Shown here: positions 17,412 through 26,041 of the stretch, piece after piece
Numbering within the stretch: position 1 is the first letter of the stretch
How the letters are laid out: the number at the start of each line of letters is the position of its first letter
Assembly (NCBI RefSeq): GCF_012933445.1
Contig: NZ_JABBNC010000008.1
Coordinates: 1-64,000, forward strand
Length of the DNA stretch: 64,000 nt
Direction of reading: 5' to 3'
Source of the DNA: Actinoplanes sp. TBRC 11911
Lineage (GTDB): Bacteria; Actinomycetota; Actinomycetes; Mycobacteriales; Micromonosporaceae
Notes under the pieces: generated by a model
What the model was told of the DNA's origin: nothing
The model's input: the letters and a program-made list of their open reading frames with translations, nothing else
Databases searched by the model: none
Translations under genes and position numbers: made by a program

Positions 17412-17428
17412 TCATCACGCGCGGGTGA
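17412..17428. promoter_or_regulatory. MalT-box-like palindrome, copy 5
   Basis: TCATCA-N5-GGGTGA followed by GG, 56 bp before the start at 17485. It is 28 bp centre to centre from copy 4, so each divergent gene seems to have its own site. Confidence 0.65.
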
Positions 17429-17484
17429 GGTGTCGCGCCCGGTCGCGGGGTGAGAGTCGGGGACGGACGCGAGGGAGTTCTGTC

Positions 17485-18852
17485 ATGACTATTCCGACCA
17501 GCCCGCCGCCCACCGTCGTCGACGACCGGGACGCCGCGGAGATTCAACGGCTGCGCGCCGAACTGGAGACGTTGCAGGGCCGGCTCGACACGCGCGCCAG
17601 GCGTGCCTCCCGGGTCCGGACCGCCCGCCGGATCGCCGCCGCCGTACTCGTGGCCATCGCCGCCTTCGCGCTGGTCATCAGCGTGGTCGGGGTGTGGTCG
17701 GCGCGCACCGCGCTGAGCACCGACCGCTTCGTCTCGGCGGTCGCGCCACTGCCGCAGAACCCTCAGGTGGCGGCCGCCGTCTCGACGTACGCCACGGGTC
17801 AGATCTTCGAGGCGGTCGACGTCGAGCAACGGTTGCGTGAGGTACTGCCCCAGCAGGCCGGGTTCGTGATCGGGCCGCTGGTCGGGCAGCTGCAGACGCA
17901 GGTGCGCAACACTGTCGACAACGTGCTGCAGAGCGAACGCTTCCAGCCGATCTGGACCGAGCTGGTGCGCCGGACACACACCCGCGTGATGGAGATCGTC
18001 AACGGCGACAGCGCGATCGTCCAGTCCGCCGGCGACCAGGTCAACATCGACCTGTTGCCGCTGATCAACCAGGTGCTGCGCACGATCAGCGCGGAGCTGC
18101 CGACCCTGTTCGGCAAACAGATCACCCTGCCCGACCTGAGCAGCGGCGCGATCCCGGACAACCTGCGGGTGCGGGTCGAGGACGCGCTCGGTGTCACGCT
18201 GCCGGCGAACTTCGCCCAGTTCACCGTCTACGACTCCGGCAAGCTGCAGGCCGCCCAGGACGCGGTGGTGGCGGCCAAGCGCTACCTGGCGCTCGGCGTC
18301 GCGGCCACCATCCTGCTGCTGGTCCTGGCCCTGGTCATCTCGCCGGCGCGCCGGCGCACCGTGCTGCAGCTCGGCTTGTGGCTGGTCATCGCCGCGATCG
18401 CGGTCACCGCGATCCTGCGCGCCGTGCGCCGCGAGCTGCTCGCCCAGGTCCCGGAAGGGGTGTACCGCGACGGCTTCGCGGCCACCCTCACCACCGTCCT
18501 CGGCGGCCTGCGCGAACGCGGCACCCAGCTGATCTGGCTCGGCGCGATCATCGCGGTGGTGGCCTACCTGGTCGGTCCCGGACGGCTTCCGGTCTGGCTG
18601 CGCCGCCAGGTCGTCCGCGGCGGCCGGGCGGCCGGCCGGGGCATCCAGGTCGCGGCCGTGCACGCGCCCGACTGGATCGCCGACCATCTGGACCCGGTAC
18701 GGATCGGCGGCGCGGTGGTGGCCGGCATCCTCGCCCTGATCCTGTCGTCCTGGCTCTCGCTGCTGATCATCGTGATCGTCCTCGCCGTCTTCGAGGTCGC
18801 GGTCACCCTGATCGCCCGCGCGCGGCCCCGAACCTCGGAGGCCACCTCATGA
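17485..18852 (+). CDS. large integral membrane protein, unknown
   Basis: A 455-aa protein. The N terminus (about residues 15-50) is a short coiled coil (E-I-Q-R-L-R-A-E-L-E-T-L-Q) followed by a first membrane helix at about 55-80. A roughly 190-residue soluble region, probably outside the membrane, contains regularly spaced L/V heptads. Then come four more helices, the last near the C terminus. I do not recognise the family; similar proteins are common near actinomycete stress genes. The ATG at 17485 is chosen over an in-frame start at 17425, which overlaps the operator. The stop overlaps the next start (ATGA). Confidence 0.75.
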   Translation: MTIPTSPPPTVVDDRDAAEIQRLRAELETLQGRLDTRARRASRVRTARRIAAAVLVAIAAFALVISVVGVWSARTALSTDRFVSAVAPLPQNPQVAAAVSTYATGQIFEAVDVEQRLREVLPQQAGFVIGPLVGQLQTQVRNTVDNVLQSERFQPIWTELVRRTHTRVMEIVNGDSAIVQSAGDQVNIDLLPLINQVLRTISAELPTLFGKQITLPDLSSGAIPDNLRVRVEDALGVTLPANFAQFTVYDSGKLQAAQDAVVAAKRYLALGVAATILLLVLALVISPARRRTVLQLGLWLVIAAIAVTAILRAVRRELLAQVPEGVYRDGFAATLTTVLGGLRERGTQLIWLGAIIAVVAYLVGPGRLPVWLRRQVVRGGRAAGRGIQVAAVHAPDWIADHLDPVRIGGAVVAGILALILSSWLSLLIIVIVLAVFEVAVTLIARARPRTSEATS

Positions 18853-19076
18853 GAGAGCGCTACGTGCTTAGGATCCGCGGCATCATCGGCCCGCTGCTGC
18901 GGATCTCGCTCGGCAACGTGCATTATCGCGCGGTGCCGTGCCAGACGACGATCACCGGGGCGCTCTCCGAGGCCGCTCTGCACAAACTGCTCACCCGGCT
19001 CGACGAGTCCGGCCTCGAGGTCGTTCACCTGCAACGATTCCCGCTGCGAGCGGACACGCTCACTCCCGCCGGATGA
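18849..19076 (+). CDS. 75-aa small protein, paralog of the 28346 gene
   Basis: A 75-residue protein coupled to the preceding membrane protein by ATGA overlap. The pattern is Y-V-L-R-I-R-G-I-I-G-P-L-L, T-T-I-T-G near the middle, and L-H-K-L-L-T-R-L-D-E-S-G-L-E-V-V-H-L-Q-R-F-P toward the end, a likely beta-beta-alpha-beta fold. The 72-aa product at 28346 has the same pattern, so these are paralogs. The function is unknown. The stop codon TGA lies within the next palindrome (GGATGA). Confidence 0.7.
   Translation: MRERYVLRIRGIIGPLLRISLGNVHYRAVPCQTTITGALSEAALHKLLTRLDESGLEVVHLQRFPLRADTLTPAG
19060..19076. promoter_or_regulatory. MalT-box-like palindrome, copy 6
   Basis: TCACTC-N5-GGATGA, 67 bp before the start at 19144. 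The right half contains the stop codon of the upstream gene. Confidence 0.6.
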
Positions 19077-19143
19077 ACCGCGGACCACCTCGCGCGTCGC
19101 ACGCTGGCCGGAGCCATGACGTGAGACCAGAGAGGTGACAGCC

Positions 19144-19680
19144 ATGACGATCGGACCGGTACAGCTGCTTCTGCTCGGCTTCCCGCGGCCGGAGTTCCGC
19201 GGCGAGGTGATCGAGGAACTGGAGCGGCTGCGCGCCAGCAACACCGTGCGGGTGATCGACTCGCTCGCGGTCTACAAGGACAAGCACGGCGAGATCACCA
19301 CCGAGCACCTGAGCAACCTCACCCAGGAGGAGGCAACCGAGCTCGGCAGCAAGGTCGGTGCGTTGATCGGCCTCGGTTACGGCGGTGAGGCGGGGCTGGC
19401 AGCGGGTGCCGAGCTGGGCGCGGCCGCGTCGGCCGACGGCGTGCACATCCTCGACGAGACGGACGCCTGGGACGTGCTGGCCGACATCCCGAACGACTCG
19501 GCCGCCGCGCTGCTGCTGATCGAGCACCACTGGGCGGTGCCGCTGCGCGACGCGATCGCGCGGGCCGGCGGCTTCCGGATCTCGGACGGCTTCATCAGCC
19601 CGTTCGACCTGGTCGGCATCGGTCTGCTCGGTGCCGAGGAAGCTGCACAGGTCGCCGCCTTCGAGGGACAGCCGGCCTGA
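19144..19680 (+). CDS. DUF6325/DUF1269-related protein
   Basis: A 178-aa protein starting I-G-P-V-Q-L-L-L-L-G-F-P, comparable to the DUF6325 start at 13435. It has a Gly/Ala-rich central hydrophobic stretch (G-L-G-Y-G-G-E-A-G-L-A-A-G-A-E-L-G-A) like that of DUF1269 proteins, and a C-terminal part with A-A-L-L-L-I-E-H-H-W-A-V-P-L. Function unknown. The ATG at 19144 has GAGAGGTGA upstream. It abuts the DUF2252 gene tail to tail with no spacer. Confidence 0.75.
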   Translation: MTIGPVQLLLLGFPRPEFRGEVIEELERLRASNTVRVIDSLAVYKDKHGEITTEHLSNLTQEEATELGSKVGALIGLGYGGEAGLAAGAELGAAASADGVHILDETDAWDVLADIPNDSAAALLLIEHHWAVPLRDAIARAGGFRISDGFISPFDLVGIGLLGAEEAAQVAAFEGQPA

Positions 19681-21075
19681 TCAGAGCTGCTTCGCGGCGA
19701 CCATCGCGGCGTGATCGCTTTCGGTCTGGTCGGCGTACCGCTCGGCGAATTCGGCGACGGCGTGGTCAAACTCCGCGCCGTCGCCGAGGTACGCGGCGAT
19801 GGCGATCCGGTCGCCGGTCCGCGCGTGCGCCCTGGCCAAGGTCCAACCACAGAGTTCCCCGTACGCCCGGAGCCCCTTCTCGTCCATCTCCTCCACCGTG
19901 ATCGCGCCCTTCCAGTCGCGCAGCTGCCGCACGTAGAAGTCGCGGCCCTCCACGGTGGCCCAGCCCAGGAAGATGTCGCCGGTCGCCTGCATGAGCCGCT
20001 GCCCCTCGACCACCCGCCGGCCCTGACCGCCCGGCTGCGGCCACGACGGCGGCAGGTGGCGCGCCACGACGGGCGTACCGGCCTCCTTGACCTGCAGGAA
20101 CAGCGGGTCCTGATCATCGCGGCCGGTCATCAGCACGATCCAGCACCGGGTGCCGACGCTGCCCACCCCCACCACCTTGCGCGCCATGTCGACGAACGCG
20201 AACGCGTCGAACAGGTGCCGCCGCTCGAACGCGAGGGTGCGCCGATATTCCGCGAGCACGCCACGCAGCCGCTGCTCCAGATCGTCGCGCTCGGCCGCGT
20301 CGCTCAGCATGTCGCCGACCGGGACGATCAGCGGCGGGTCCGACACGATCCGGCGCTGCCCGTCCACGACCGCGGTGAGCTTGTGGAACGCCTGCAGGCT
20401 GTCCCGGGAGCGCGCCTTCTCGGTCATCTTGCCGATCTTCTTGCTGCGCGCGCGGCCGAGCTGATCGGCGAGCGTCTCGCGGAGCTCGTCGATGTCGGCG
20501 TGCGCGTACCAGACGTCGAGCTCGCCCTGCCCGGCGAACCAGGCCATCGCCGTGCGGTAGCGCCGGGCCGTCGCGACCACCACGGCGGTGCGCGCCTTGC
20601 GGCCGAGACCGTTCTCCCGGCCGGCCACCGCGAGGCTCGCGACCAGCCGCTTGACGTCCCACTCCCAGGGGCCCGGCGCGGTCTCGTCGAAGTCGTTGAT
20701 GTCGAACACCAGACGCCGTTCCGGCGACGCGAACATCCCGAAGTTGAGCAGGTGGGCGTCGCCGCACAGCTGGCTGCTCAGCCCGGAGACCGGGGTGCCG
20801 GCCAGATCGGCGGTCATCACCGCAGCGGATCCGCGCAGGAAGGCCAGCGGCGAGGCGACCATCCGCTGGTAGCGGATCGGCACCAGATCGCTCAGCCGGT
20901 CGGTGTCCTGCGCGGCGAGCGTCTTGATCGGATCCTCCCGGCCGCTGGGCGCGAAGCCGGCGTGGCTCTCCAACGGCGCGCGGCGGCGCGCGGCCAGGCC
21001 GGAGGCGGCCCGGTCGGCGGCGTCTCGCGGGCGCGAGGCACCCGGCGCTATCGGTTCGGCGGTGCCGGGGCTCAT
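19681..21075 (-). CDS. DUF2252-family protein
   Basis: A 464-aa protein of the DUF2252 family, which has a protein-kinase or aminoglycoside-phosphotransferase-like core. Diagnostic parts: C-G-D-A-H-L-L-N-F-G (catalytic-loop-like, about residue 125), D-I-N-D-F-D-E (metal-binding-like, about 145) and the C-terminal G-W-T-L-A-R-A-H-A-R. The substrate is not known. ATG at 21075 with AAGGGGG upstream. It is divergent from an MFS exporter, and two palindromes lie between them. Confidence 0.88.
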   Translation of the reverse strand: MSPGTAEPIAPGASRPRDAADRAASGLAARRRAPLESHAGFAPSGREDPIKTLAAQDTDRLSDLVPIRYQRMVASPLAFLRGSAAVMTADLAGTPVSGLSSQLCGDAHLLNFGMFASPERRLVFDINDFDETAPGPWEWDVKRLVASLAVAGRENGLGRKARTAVVVATARRYRTAMAWFAGQGELDVWYAHADIDELRETLADQLGRARSKKIGKMTEKARSRDSLQAFHKLTAVVDGQRRIVSDPPLIVPVGDMLSDAAERDDLEQRLRGVLAEYRRTLAFERRHLFDAFAFVDMARKVVGVGSVGTRCWIVLMTGRDDQDPLFLQVKEAGTPVVARHLPPSWPQPGGQGRRVVEGQRLMQATGDIFLGWATVEGRDFYVRQLRDWKGAITVEEMDEKGLRAYGELCGWTLARAHARTGDRIAIAAYLGDGAEFDHAVAEFAERYADQTESDHAAMVAAKQL

Positions 21076-21132
21076 GGCGGTCCCCCTTCGACGACGATCC
21101 GGCAATGAAACTCCTGGTCGGCGGCCATGTCG

Positions 21133-21149
21133 TCATTCCCCGCGGGTGA
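21133..21149. promoter_or_regulatory. MalT-box-like palindrome, copy 7
   Basis: TCATTC-N5-GGGTGA, 57 bp from the DUF2252 start, in the DUF2252/MFS divergent promoter. Confidence 0.6.
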
Positions 21150-21152
21150 CAG

Positions 21153-21169
21153 CCATCCGTGGCGGGTGA
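21153..21169. promoter_or_regulatory. MalT-box-like palindrome, copy 8
   Basis: CCATCC-N5-GGGTGA followed by GG, 53 bp before the MFS start. It is 20 bp centre to centre from copy 7, which would place the two sites on about the same helix face. Confidence 0.65.
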
Positions 21170-21222
21170 GGTCACCGGATCGCTGCTCTCGCAAGCTGAG
21201 AATCCCCCATCGAGGAGAACTG

Positions 21223-22710
21223 ATGGCTGAGCTCGACTCCAAAAAGGCGGCGGCCGGCCTCGGCGTGCTGCTCGCCGCGTGCATCTCGGCGCTCGTGGTC
21301 AACGCCAACACCTCCGCCGTGACGATCCTGCTCCCGGCGATCAGCGACGACCTGGGCGCACCGCTCTCCCAGCTGCAGTGGGCGGTCACCGGCTACTCGC
21401 TGGTCGGCGCCGCGGTGATCGTGACCTCCGGCGCGCTCGGCGACGTCTTCGGCCGCCGCCTGGTGTTCCTGGGCGGCCTGGTGCTGTTCGTCGCCTCGTC
21501 CGTCCTGATCGCCCTCTCCGCCGGCGGCGCCGGCGTGGTCGCCGGCCGGATGATCCAGGGCGCGGCCGGCGCCACGATCCTCGCCTGCGGGATGAGCCTG
21601 CTCTCGGTCGACTCGACCGGGGCCGCGCAGATGCGCGCGATCACCCTGTGGGGCGCCGCGTCGGCGGCCGGCGCCGCGCTCGGCCCGCTGGCCGGCGGCG
21701 CGCTCGTGGACGCCACCGGCTGGCAGGGACTGTTCTGGATCGACGCCGCGGTCGCGGCCGCCTGCATCCCGATCACCCTCGCGGCCGTGCGGGAGTCGCG
21801 CGACCCGGACCGGCCACGCTCGATCGACGTCGCCGGCACCGTCCTCATCGCGGTCATCCTGGTTCCGCTGGTACTGGCGCTCAGCGAGGGCGGCGACTGG
21901 GGCTGGGCCTCGGCCCCCACGCTCATCTGCTTCGTGGTCGCGATCCTCGGCGCGGTCGGCTTCGTCTGGGCCGAGAAGCGGGTCACCGCTCCCCTGGTCG
22001 ACCTGCAACTGCTGCGCAACCGCGTGCTGGTCGGCGCCACCCTGGCGATCCTCATCGTGGCCGGCACGGTGAACGCGCTGATGTACGTGCTCAGCCTGTA
22101 CTTCCAGGACCCGGCCGCGTTCGGGCTCAGCCCGCTCGAGGCGGGGCTGGCCACGCTGCCCGCCGCGGCCGCGATGATCCTGATCACGCCGATCATCACG
22201 CCGCTGGCCGTGAAGATCGGCTCGCGCCGCGCGGTCGTGCTGGGCTTCCTGGTCGCCACCGCCGGTTATCTCGTGCTGTGCTTCACGCAGGCGTCCTGGA
22301 AGTACGCGGTGTTCGTACTCCCGCTCATCGCCATCGCGGCCGGCCTCGGGCTGGCCAACGGCCCCGCCTCGTCGGCGTCCACCTCGGCGGTCGACGAGGC
22401 CGAGGTCGGTCAGGCCTCGGGCATCTCGAACATGGCCCGCTACGTCGGCGCCGCGCTCGCGGTGGCCGCCACCGCCGCCGTTTACAACAGCGCGATCGAG
22501 ACCCACACGGCGGCCGGCGAGAGCGCGGGCGACGCGCTGGCCGCGGGACTCTCCCGGTCGGCCATCGTGATGGGCGGCATGGTGGCGTTCGGCATCCTGC
22601 TGGCCGTTCTGATGAAGCATCACCGGCCGCGCCGCCCGACGATGGCCGATCGGGCCGCCGCCTCGGCGGTCACGGCACACACCATCCCGGCCACCTTCGC
22701 CAATCGCTGA
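21223..22710 (+). CDS. MFS transporter, DHA2 (14-helix) drug-exporter type
   Basis: A 495-aa proton-driven exporter of the major facilitator superfamily, DHA2 family. Motif A appears as L-G-D-V-F-G-R-R between helices 2 and 3. Motif C (G-A-A-L-G-P-L-A-G-G, helix 5) is typical of antiporters. Fourteen hydrophobic segments can be counted, and a basic tail (H-H-R-P-R-R) ends the transport core. The ATG at 21223 follows GAGGAGAA. Such pumps export antiseptics, dyes or secondary metabolites; the substrate is unknown. A ThrE exporter gene follows after four bases. Confidence 0.88.
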   Translation: MAELDSKKAAAGLGVLLAACISALVVNANTSAVTILLPAISDDLGAPLSQLQWAVTGYSLVGAAVIVTSGALGDVFGRRLVFLGGLVLFVASSVLIALSAGGAGVVAGRMIQGAAGATILACGMSLLSVDSTGAAQMRAITLWGAASAAGAALGPLAGGALVDATGWQGLFWIDAAVAAACIPITLAAVRESRDPDRPRSIDVAGTVLIAVILVPLVLALSEGGDWGWASAPTLICFVVAILGAVGFVWAEKRVTAPLVDLQLLRNRVLVGATLAILIVAGTVNALMYVLSLYFQDPAAFGLSPLEAGLATLPAAAAMILITPIITPLAVKIGSRRAVVLGFLVATAGYLVLCFTQASWKYAVFVLPLIAIAAGLGLANGPASSASTSAVDEAEVGQASGISNMARYVGAALAVAATAAVYNSAIETHTAAGESAGDALAAGLSRSAIVMGGMVAFGILLAVLMKHHRPRRPTMADRAAASAVTAHTIPATFANR

Positions 22711-22714
22711 GCAC

Positions 22715-23977
22715 ATGGACGAGGTGGCCACCCGGGCCGTGGGCGACCGGGAGCTTCGGGAGTTCCTGCTCTATCTCGGCAGCGCGCTCACCGCTGCGGG
22801 CGAGGCGACCAACGAGATCGAGGATCGCCTGCGCCGGGTCGCGGCCGCGTACGGCGCGCCGTACGCGAGGTTCAGCGTGCTGCCCACCTACGTGGTGCTG
22901 TCCCTGACACCCGGCGGCACGGCCACCCTGGAACCCACCTACCAGCTGCGCGGCGGCCTGCGCCTCGACCAGATGACCGCGCTCTACGACCTGCTGCGGG
23001 CGGCCGGGGACGGGCGGGTCGTGCCGGCCGAGGGCAGCCGCCGGGTGCGCGACGTGATGGCGATGCCACCCCGGTTCCGCCGCGCCGTGCAGGTGTTCGG
23101 GCACGCCGTGCTCACCTTCGGCATCTGCCTGATCCTGCAGCCCACCTGGGGTGATCTGATCCTCGCCGCCTTGTTCGGGGTGCTCGTCGGCGTCCTGAAG
23201 CTGGGCAGCGCACGCTGGGAAAGCCTGCAGATGATCATGCCGGTGGTCGCCGCGTTCACCGTCGCCTCGCTGACGTTCGTCCTGGCGCGCACCGACTGGG
23301 CGAACGCCGACCTGCGGGCGATGGTGGCCCCGCTGGTGACGTTCCTGCCCGGCGCCATGCTGACGATGGCGGTGGTCGAGATGTCCGCCGCCGAGATGGT
23401 CACCGGGGCCAGCCGGCTGGTGGCCGGCGTCCTGCAACTGCTGCTGCTCGCCTTCGGCATCATCGGCGCCACCCAGACCATCGGCGTCCGGCACGGCCAG
23501 ACGCCGGACGGCACCCCGGAGAACGCGCTGGGCTCCTGGGCGCCCTGGCTCGGCGTGCTGGTCGTGGCGATCGGCAGCTATCTGCTGCAGTCCGGCCCGC
23601 CCCGGTCGTTCGGCTGGCTGCTGCTGGTCCTGTACGCCGGATGGACCGGCCAGTTCCTCGGCAACATGCTCGTCGGTGGATACCTCAGCGGTCTGGTCGG
23701 CGCGCTGGTGCTCACCGTGACCGCGTACATCGTCGAGCGGCGGCCGTCCGGCCCACCCGCGCTGGTGTCGTTCCTGCCCGGCTTCATGTTGCTGGTGCCG
23801 GGGGCGTTGAGCCTCATCGGACTGACCGAGTACCTCAGCCGGGATTCGGTGCGCGGTGCCGAGGATCTGCTGGGCGCGCTCGGCTCGATGATCGCCGTCG
23901 CGTTGGGAGTCCTCTGCGGACACCCGCTCTACCGGTCCCTGTCCGCCTTGTTCGCGCGGCTGCGACGGGTCCGATGA
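22715..23977 (+). CDS. threonine/serine exporter family protein (ThrE)
   Basis: A 420-aa ThrE-family membrane protein. The N-terminal roughly 120 residues form the soluble ThrE_1 part (F-L-L-Y-L-G-S-A-L-T-A-A-G-E-A-T, then R-F-S-V-L-P-T-Y-V-V-L), followed by about ten membrane helices in two blocks (ThrE_1 and ThrE_2 halves fused). The Corynebacterium ThrE protein exports threonine and serine. Here the gene is directly downstream of an MFS exporter, so the pair may clear amino acids or analogues from the cell. Confidence 0.85.
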   Translation: MDEVATRAVGDRELREFLLYLGSALTAAGEATNEIEDRLRRVAAAYGAPYARFSVLPTYVVLSLTPGGTATLEPTYQLRGGLRLDQMTALYDLLRAAGDGRVVPAEGSRRVRDVMAMPPRFRRAVQVFGHAVLTFGICLILQPTWGDLILAALFGVLVGVLKLGSARWESLQMIMPVVAAFTVASLTFVLARTDWANADLRAMVAPLVTFLPGAMLTMAVVEMSAAEMVTGASRLVAGVLQLLLLAFGIIGATQTIGVRHGQTPDGTPENALGSWAPWLGVLVVAIGSYLLQSGPPRSFGWLLLVLYAGWTGQFLGNMLVGGYLSGLVGALVLTVTAYIVERRPSGPPALVSFLPGFMLLVPGALSLIGLTEYLSRDSVRGAEDLLGALGSMIAVALGVLCGHPLYRSLSALFARLRRVR

Positions 23978-24021
23978 CGACCGCGCCGCCGGAATAGGGA
24001 TGCTCGTCGCTGCCGCGGCGG

Positions 24022-24038
24022 TCATCCGGTCCGGATGA
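24022..24038. promoter_or_regulatory. MalT-box-like palindrome, copy 9
   Basis: Perfect TCATCC-N5-GGATGA followed by GG, 87 bp before the APC permease start. A second palindrome (GGGCACGATCGTGCCC) lies between it and the gene. Confidence 0.75.
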
Positions 24039-24125
24039 GGCCGCCGGTCGGTCCGGGAGTGACGCTCTGGCTGCCGGGCACGATCGTGCCCGGCCGGTTG
24101 GGCGTCGACACCGAACGGAGGCAGC

Positions 24126-25604
24126 GTGAGCACGATGGATGTGCCCGCCAGGCGGTCGGAAGCACCGCCGGTCAAGGCCGCGGGCGACAAAGGACGGACC
24201 GCGCGCGCGGTTCCCTACATCTCGTGGGTGGCACTGGCGTTGATGACCACCAGCTCGGTGGCCAGCCTCCGCCCGTCGCCCACGATGGCCGTCTACGGAC
24301 TGGCCAGCATCTTCCTGTACGTGGTGCCGGCCATCGTCTTCCTGCTGCCGACCGCGCTGGTCTCCGCCGAGCTCGCGTCCGGCTGGAACGGCGGCGTCTA
24401 CAACTGGGTGAGCCAGGGCGTGTCGAAGCCGATGGGCTTCCTCGCGGTGTGGTGCCAGTTCGCGATGACCATCTTCTACTACCCGAGCCTGCTCGGATTC
24501 GTGGCCAGCACGCTGGCGTACGTCATCAACCCCGACCTGGCGTCCAGTGGCGTGTGGACCGCCGTCGTGATCATGGTCTGCTACTGGGCCGGCGTGTGGG
24601 TATCGTCGCGCGGCACCAGCGGGGTGGCCGGGCTGGCGAGCGGCGGCCTGATCATCGGCACGCTGGTTCCGGGCATCCTGCTCGTGGTGCTCGGCGTCGT
24701 CTTCCTGGGCCAGGGCAACGCGTCCGCGGCGCCGATGACCGCCTCGCACCTGTTGCCGGCGTGGGCCGGGCTGTCCAGCCTGGTGCTGATCGTCAACAAC
24801 TTCCTGTCGTACTCGGGCATGGAGATGAACGCGGTGCACGTGTCCTCGCTGCGCAAGCCGGCCACGGAGTTCCCGCGGGCGATGTTCATGTCCATGGGCC
24901 TGGTCCTGCTGATCTTCATCCTGCCGGCGCTGGCGATCTCCTGGATCGTGCCGGCCGACGAGCTGTCCCTGACCGCCGGCGTCATGCAGGCGTTCGACGC
25001 GGTGCTCGCGAACTTCGGCGCGCAGTGGCTGACCCCGGTGCTCGGCGTCATGCTGGTCGCCGCCTCGCTCGGCGGCATGCTGACCTGGCTGGCCGGCCCG
25101 TCCAAGGGCCTGCTGCTGATCTCGCGTAAAGAGGGCTACCTGCCGCCGTTCCTGCAGCGGCTCAACAAGCACGGCGTGCAGCAGAACATCCTCGTGACGC
25201 AGGGTCTGGTCACCACGGTCATCGCGCTGGCCTACGCGTTCATCCCGGACGTCTCCAGCGCGTACTGGATCTTCTCGGTGATCACCACCCAGGTCTATCT
25301 GATCATGTATCTGCTGTTGTTCGTGGCCGCCGTCCGGCTGCGCCGCACGCAGCCCGAGCACCCGCGCGGCTACCGTGCGCCGATGCTCGTCGGCCTGTGC
25401 GGGGTCGGCTTCGCGGCCTCGCTCGCCGCCCTGCTGATCGGCTTCGTGCCGCCCTCGCAGTTCGAGTCCGGCAACGTCGGCGTCTACCTGCTGATCGTGG
25501 CCGGTGGGGCGCTCGGCCTCGGCCTGCTCGTCCCGTACCTCTTCTACCGGTTCCGCAAGCCGTCGTGGAAGACCGACGACACCGAGGAGGTGGCGGTGGC
25601 ATGA
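24126..25604 (+). CDS. APC-family amino-acid permease, GadC-like
   Basis: A 492-aa permease with about 12 helices. The first helix has the unwound S-S-V-A-S type segment of APC transporters, helix 3 contains G-W-N-G-G-V-Y-N-W-V, and helix 6 S-Y-S-G-M-E. These resemble the glutamate:GABA antiporter branch (GadC). In that branch import of an amino acid is coupled to export of its decarboxylation product for acid resistance; no decarboxylase is visible here, so the substrate is open. GTG start at 24126 with GGAGGC upstream. Stop overlaps the next start (ATGA). Confidence 0.85.
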   Translation: MSTMDVPARRSEAPPVKAAGDKGRTARAVPYISWVALALMTTSSVASLRPSPTMAVYGLASIFLYVVPAIVFLLPTALVSAELASGWNGGVYNWVSQGVSKPMGFLAVWCQFAMTIFYYPSLLGFVASTLAYVINPDLASSGVWTAVVIMVCYWAGVWVSSRGTSGVAGLASGGLIIGTLVPGILLVVLGVVFLGQGNASAAPMTASHLLPAWAGLSSLVLIVNNFLSYSGMEMNAVHVSSLRKPATEFPRAMFMSMGLVLLIFILPALAISWIVPADELSLTAGVMQAFDAVLANFGAQWLTPVLGVMLVAASLGGMLTWLAGPSKGLLLISRKEGYLPPFLQRLNKHGVQQNILVTQGLVTTVIALAYAFIPDVSSAYWIFSVITTQVYLIMYLLLFVAAVRLRRTQPEHPRGYRAPMLVGLCGVGFAASLAALLIGFVPPSQFESGNVGVYLLIVAGGALGLGLLVPYLFYRFRKPSWKTDDTEEVAVA

Positions 25605-26041
25605 GCGACGACCGGAACGGCCACCAGAGTCATCTCACCCTCTACATCGTCTCCGGGCTCGTCTTCCTGCTCCTCGCGTTCGCCGGGATCCTCACCTACC
25701 GCGGCGCGCAGAAGAGTCAGGAGGCGGACGCGAAGGCCGCCCAGCTCAGCCTGGAGCTGAGCAAGGCCGGGCTGCGGGTGCCCACCACCGACGCGATCGC
25801 CGGCGTGCTCGGCGACGACGGCGGCGCGGTCTGCCAGGATCCCGGCAACGCGCTGCGCCGCGCCACCCTCTACGGCATGCTCACCAACGGCGCGGCCGGG
25901 CCGGGACTGCGGCCGATCGTGGCGGACAACAACGCGCTGCGGGGCCAGCTGGCCATCATGAAGGTCTACTGCCCGCAGCACCTCGAGACGCTCCAGCAGG
26001 TCGCCAACGAGCTCAAGCTGGCCAAGACGGTGCGGGAGTGA
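25601..26041 (+). CDS. single-pass membrane protein, unknown
   Basis: A 146-aa protein with a short polar N terminus, one membrane helix at about residues 14-35 and a soluble C-terminal domain of about 110 residues, probably extracytoplasmic, that contains two cysteines (A-V-C-Q-D-P and V-Y-C-P-Q-H), possibly a disulfide. It is coupled on both sides: ATGA with the APC permease and TGATG with the dipeptidase. The three genes therefore form an operon, and this protein may be a subunit or partner of the permease. Confidence 0.7.
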   Translation: MSDDRNGHQSHLTLYIVSGLVFLLLAFAGILTYRGAQKSQEADAKAAQLSLELSKAGLRVPTTDAIAGVLGDDGGAVCQDPGNALRRATLYGMLTNGAAGPGLRPIVADNNALRGQLAIMKVYCPQHLETLQQVANELKLAKTVRE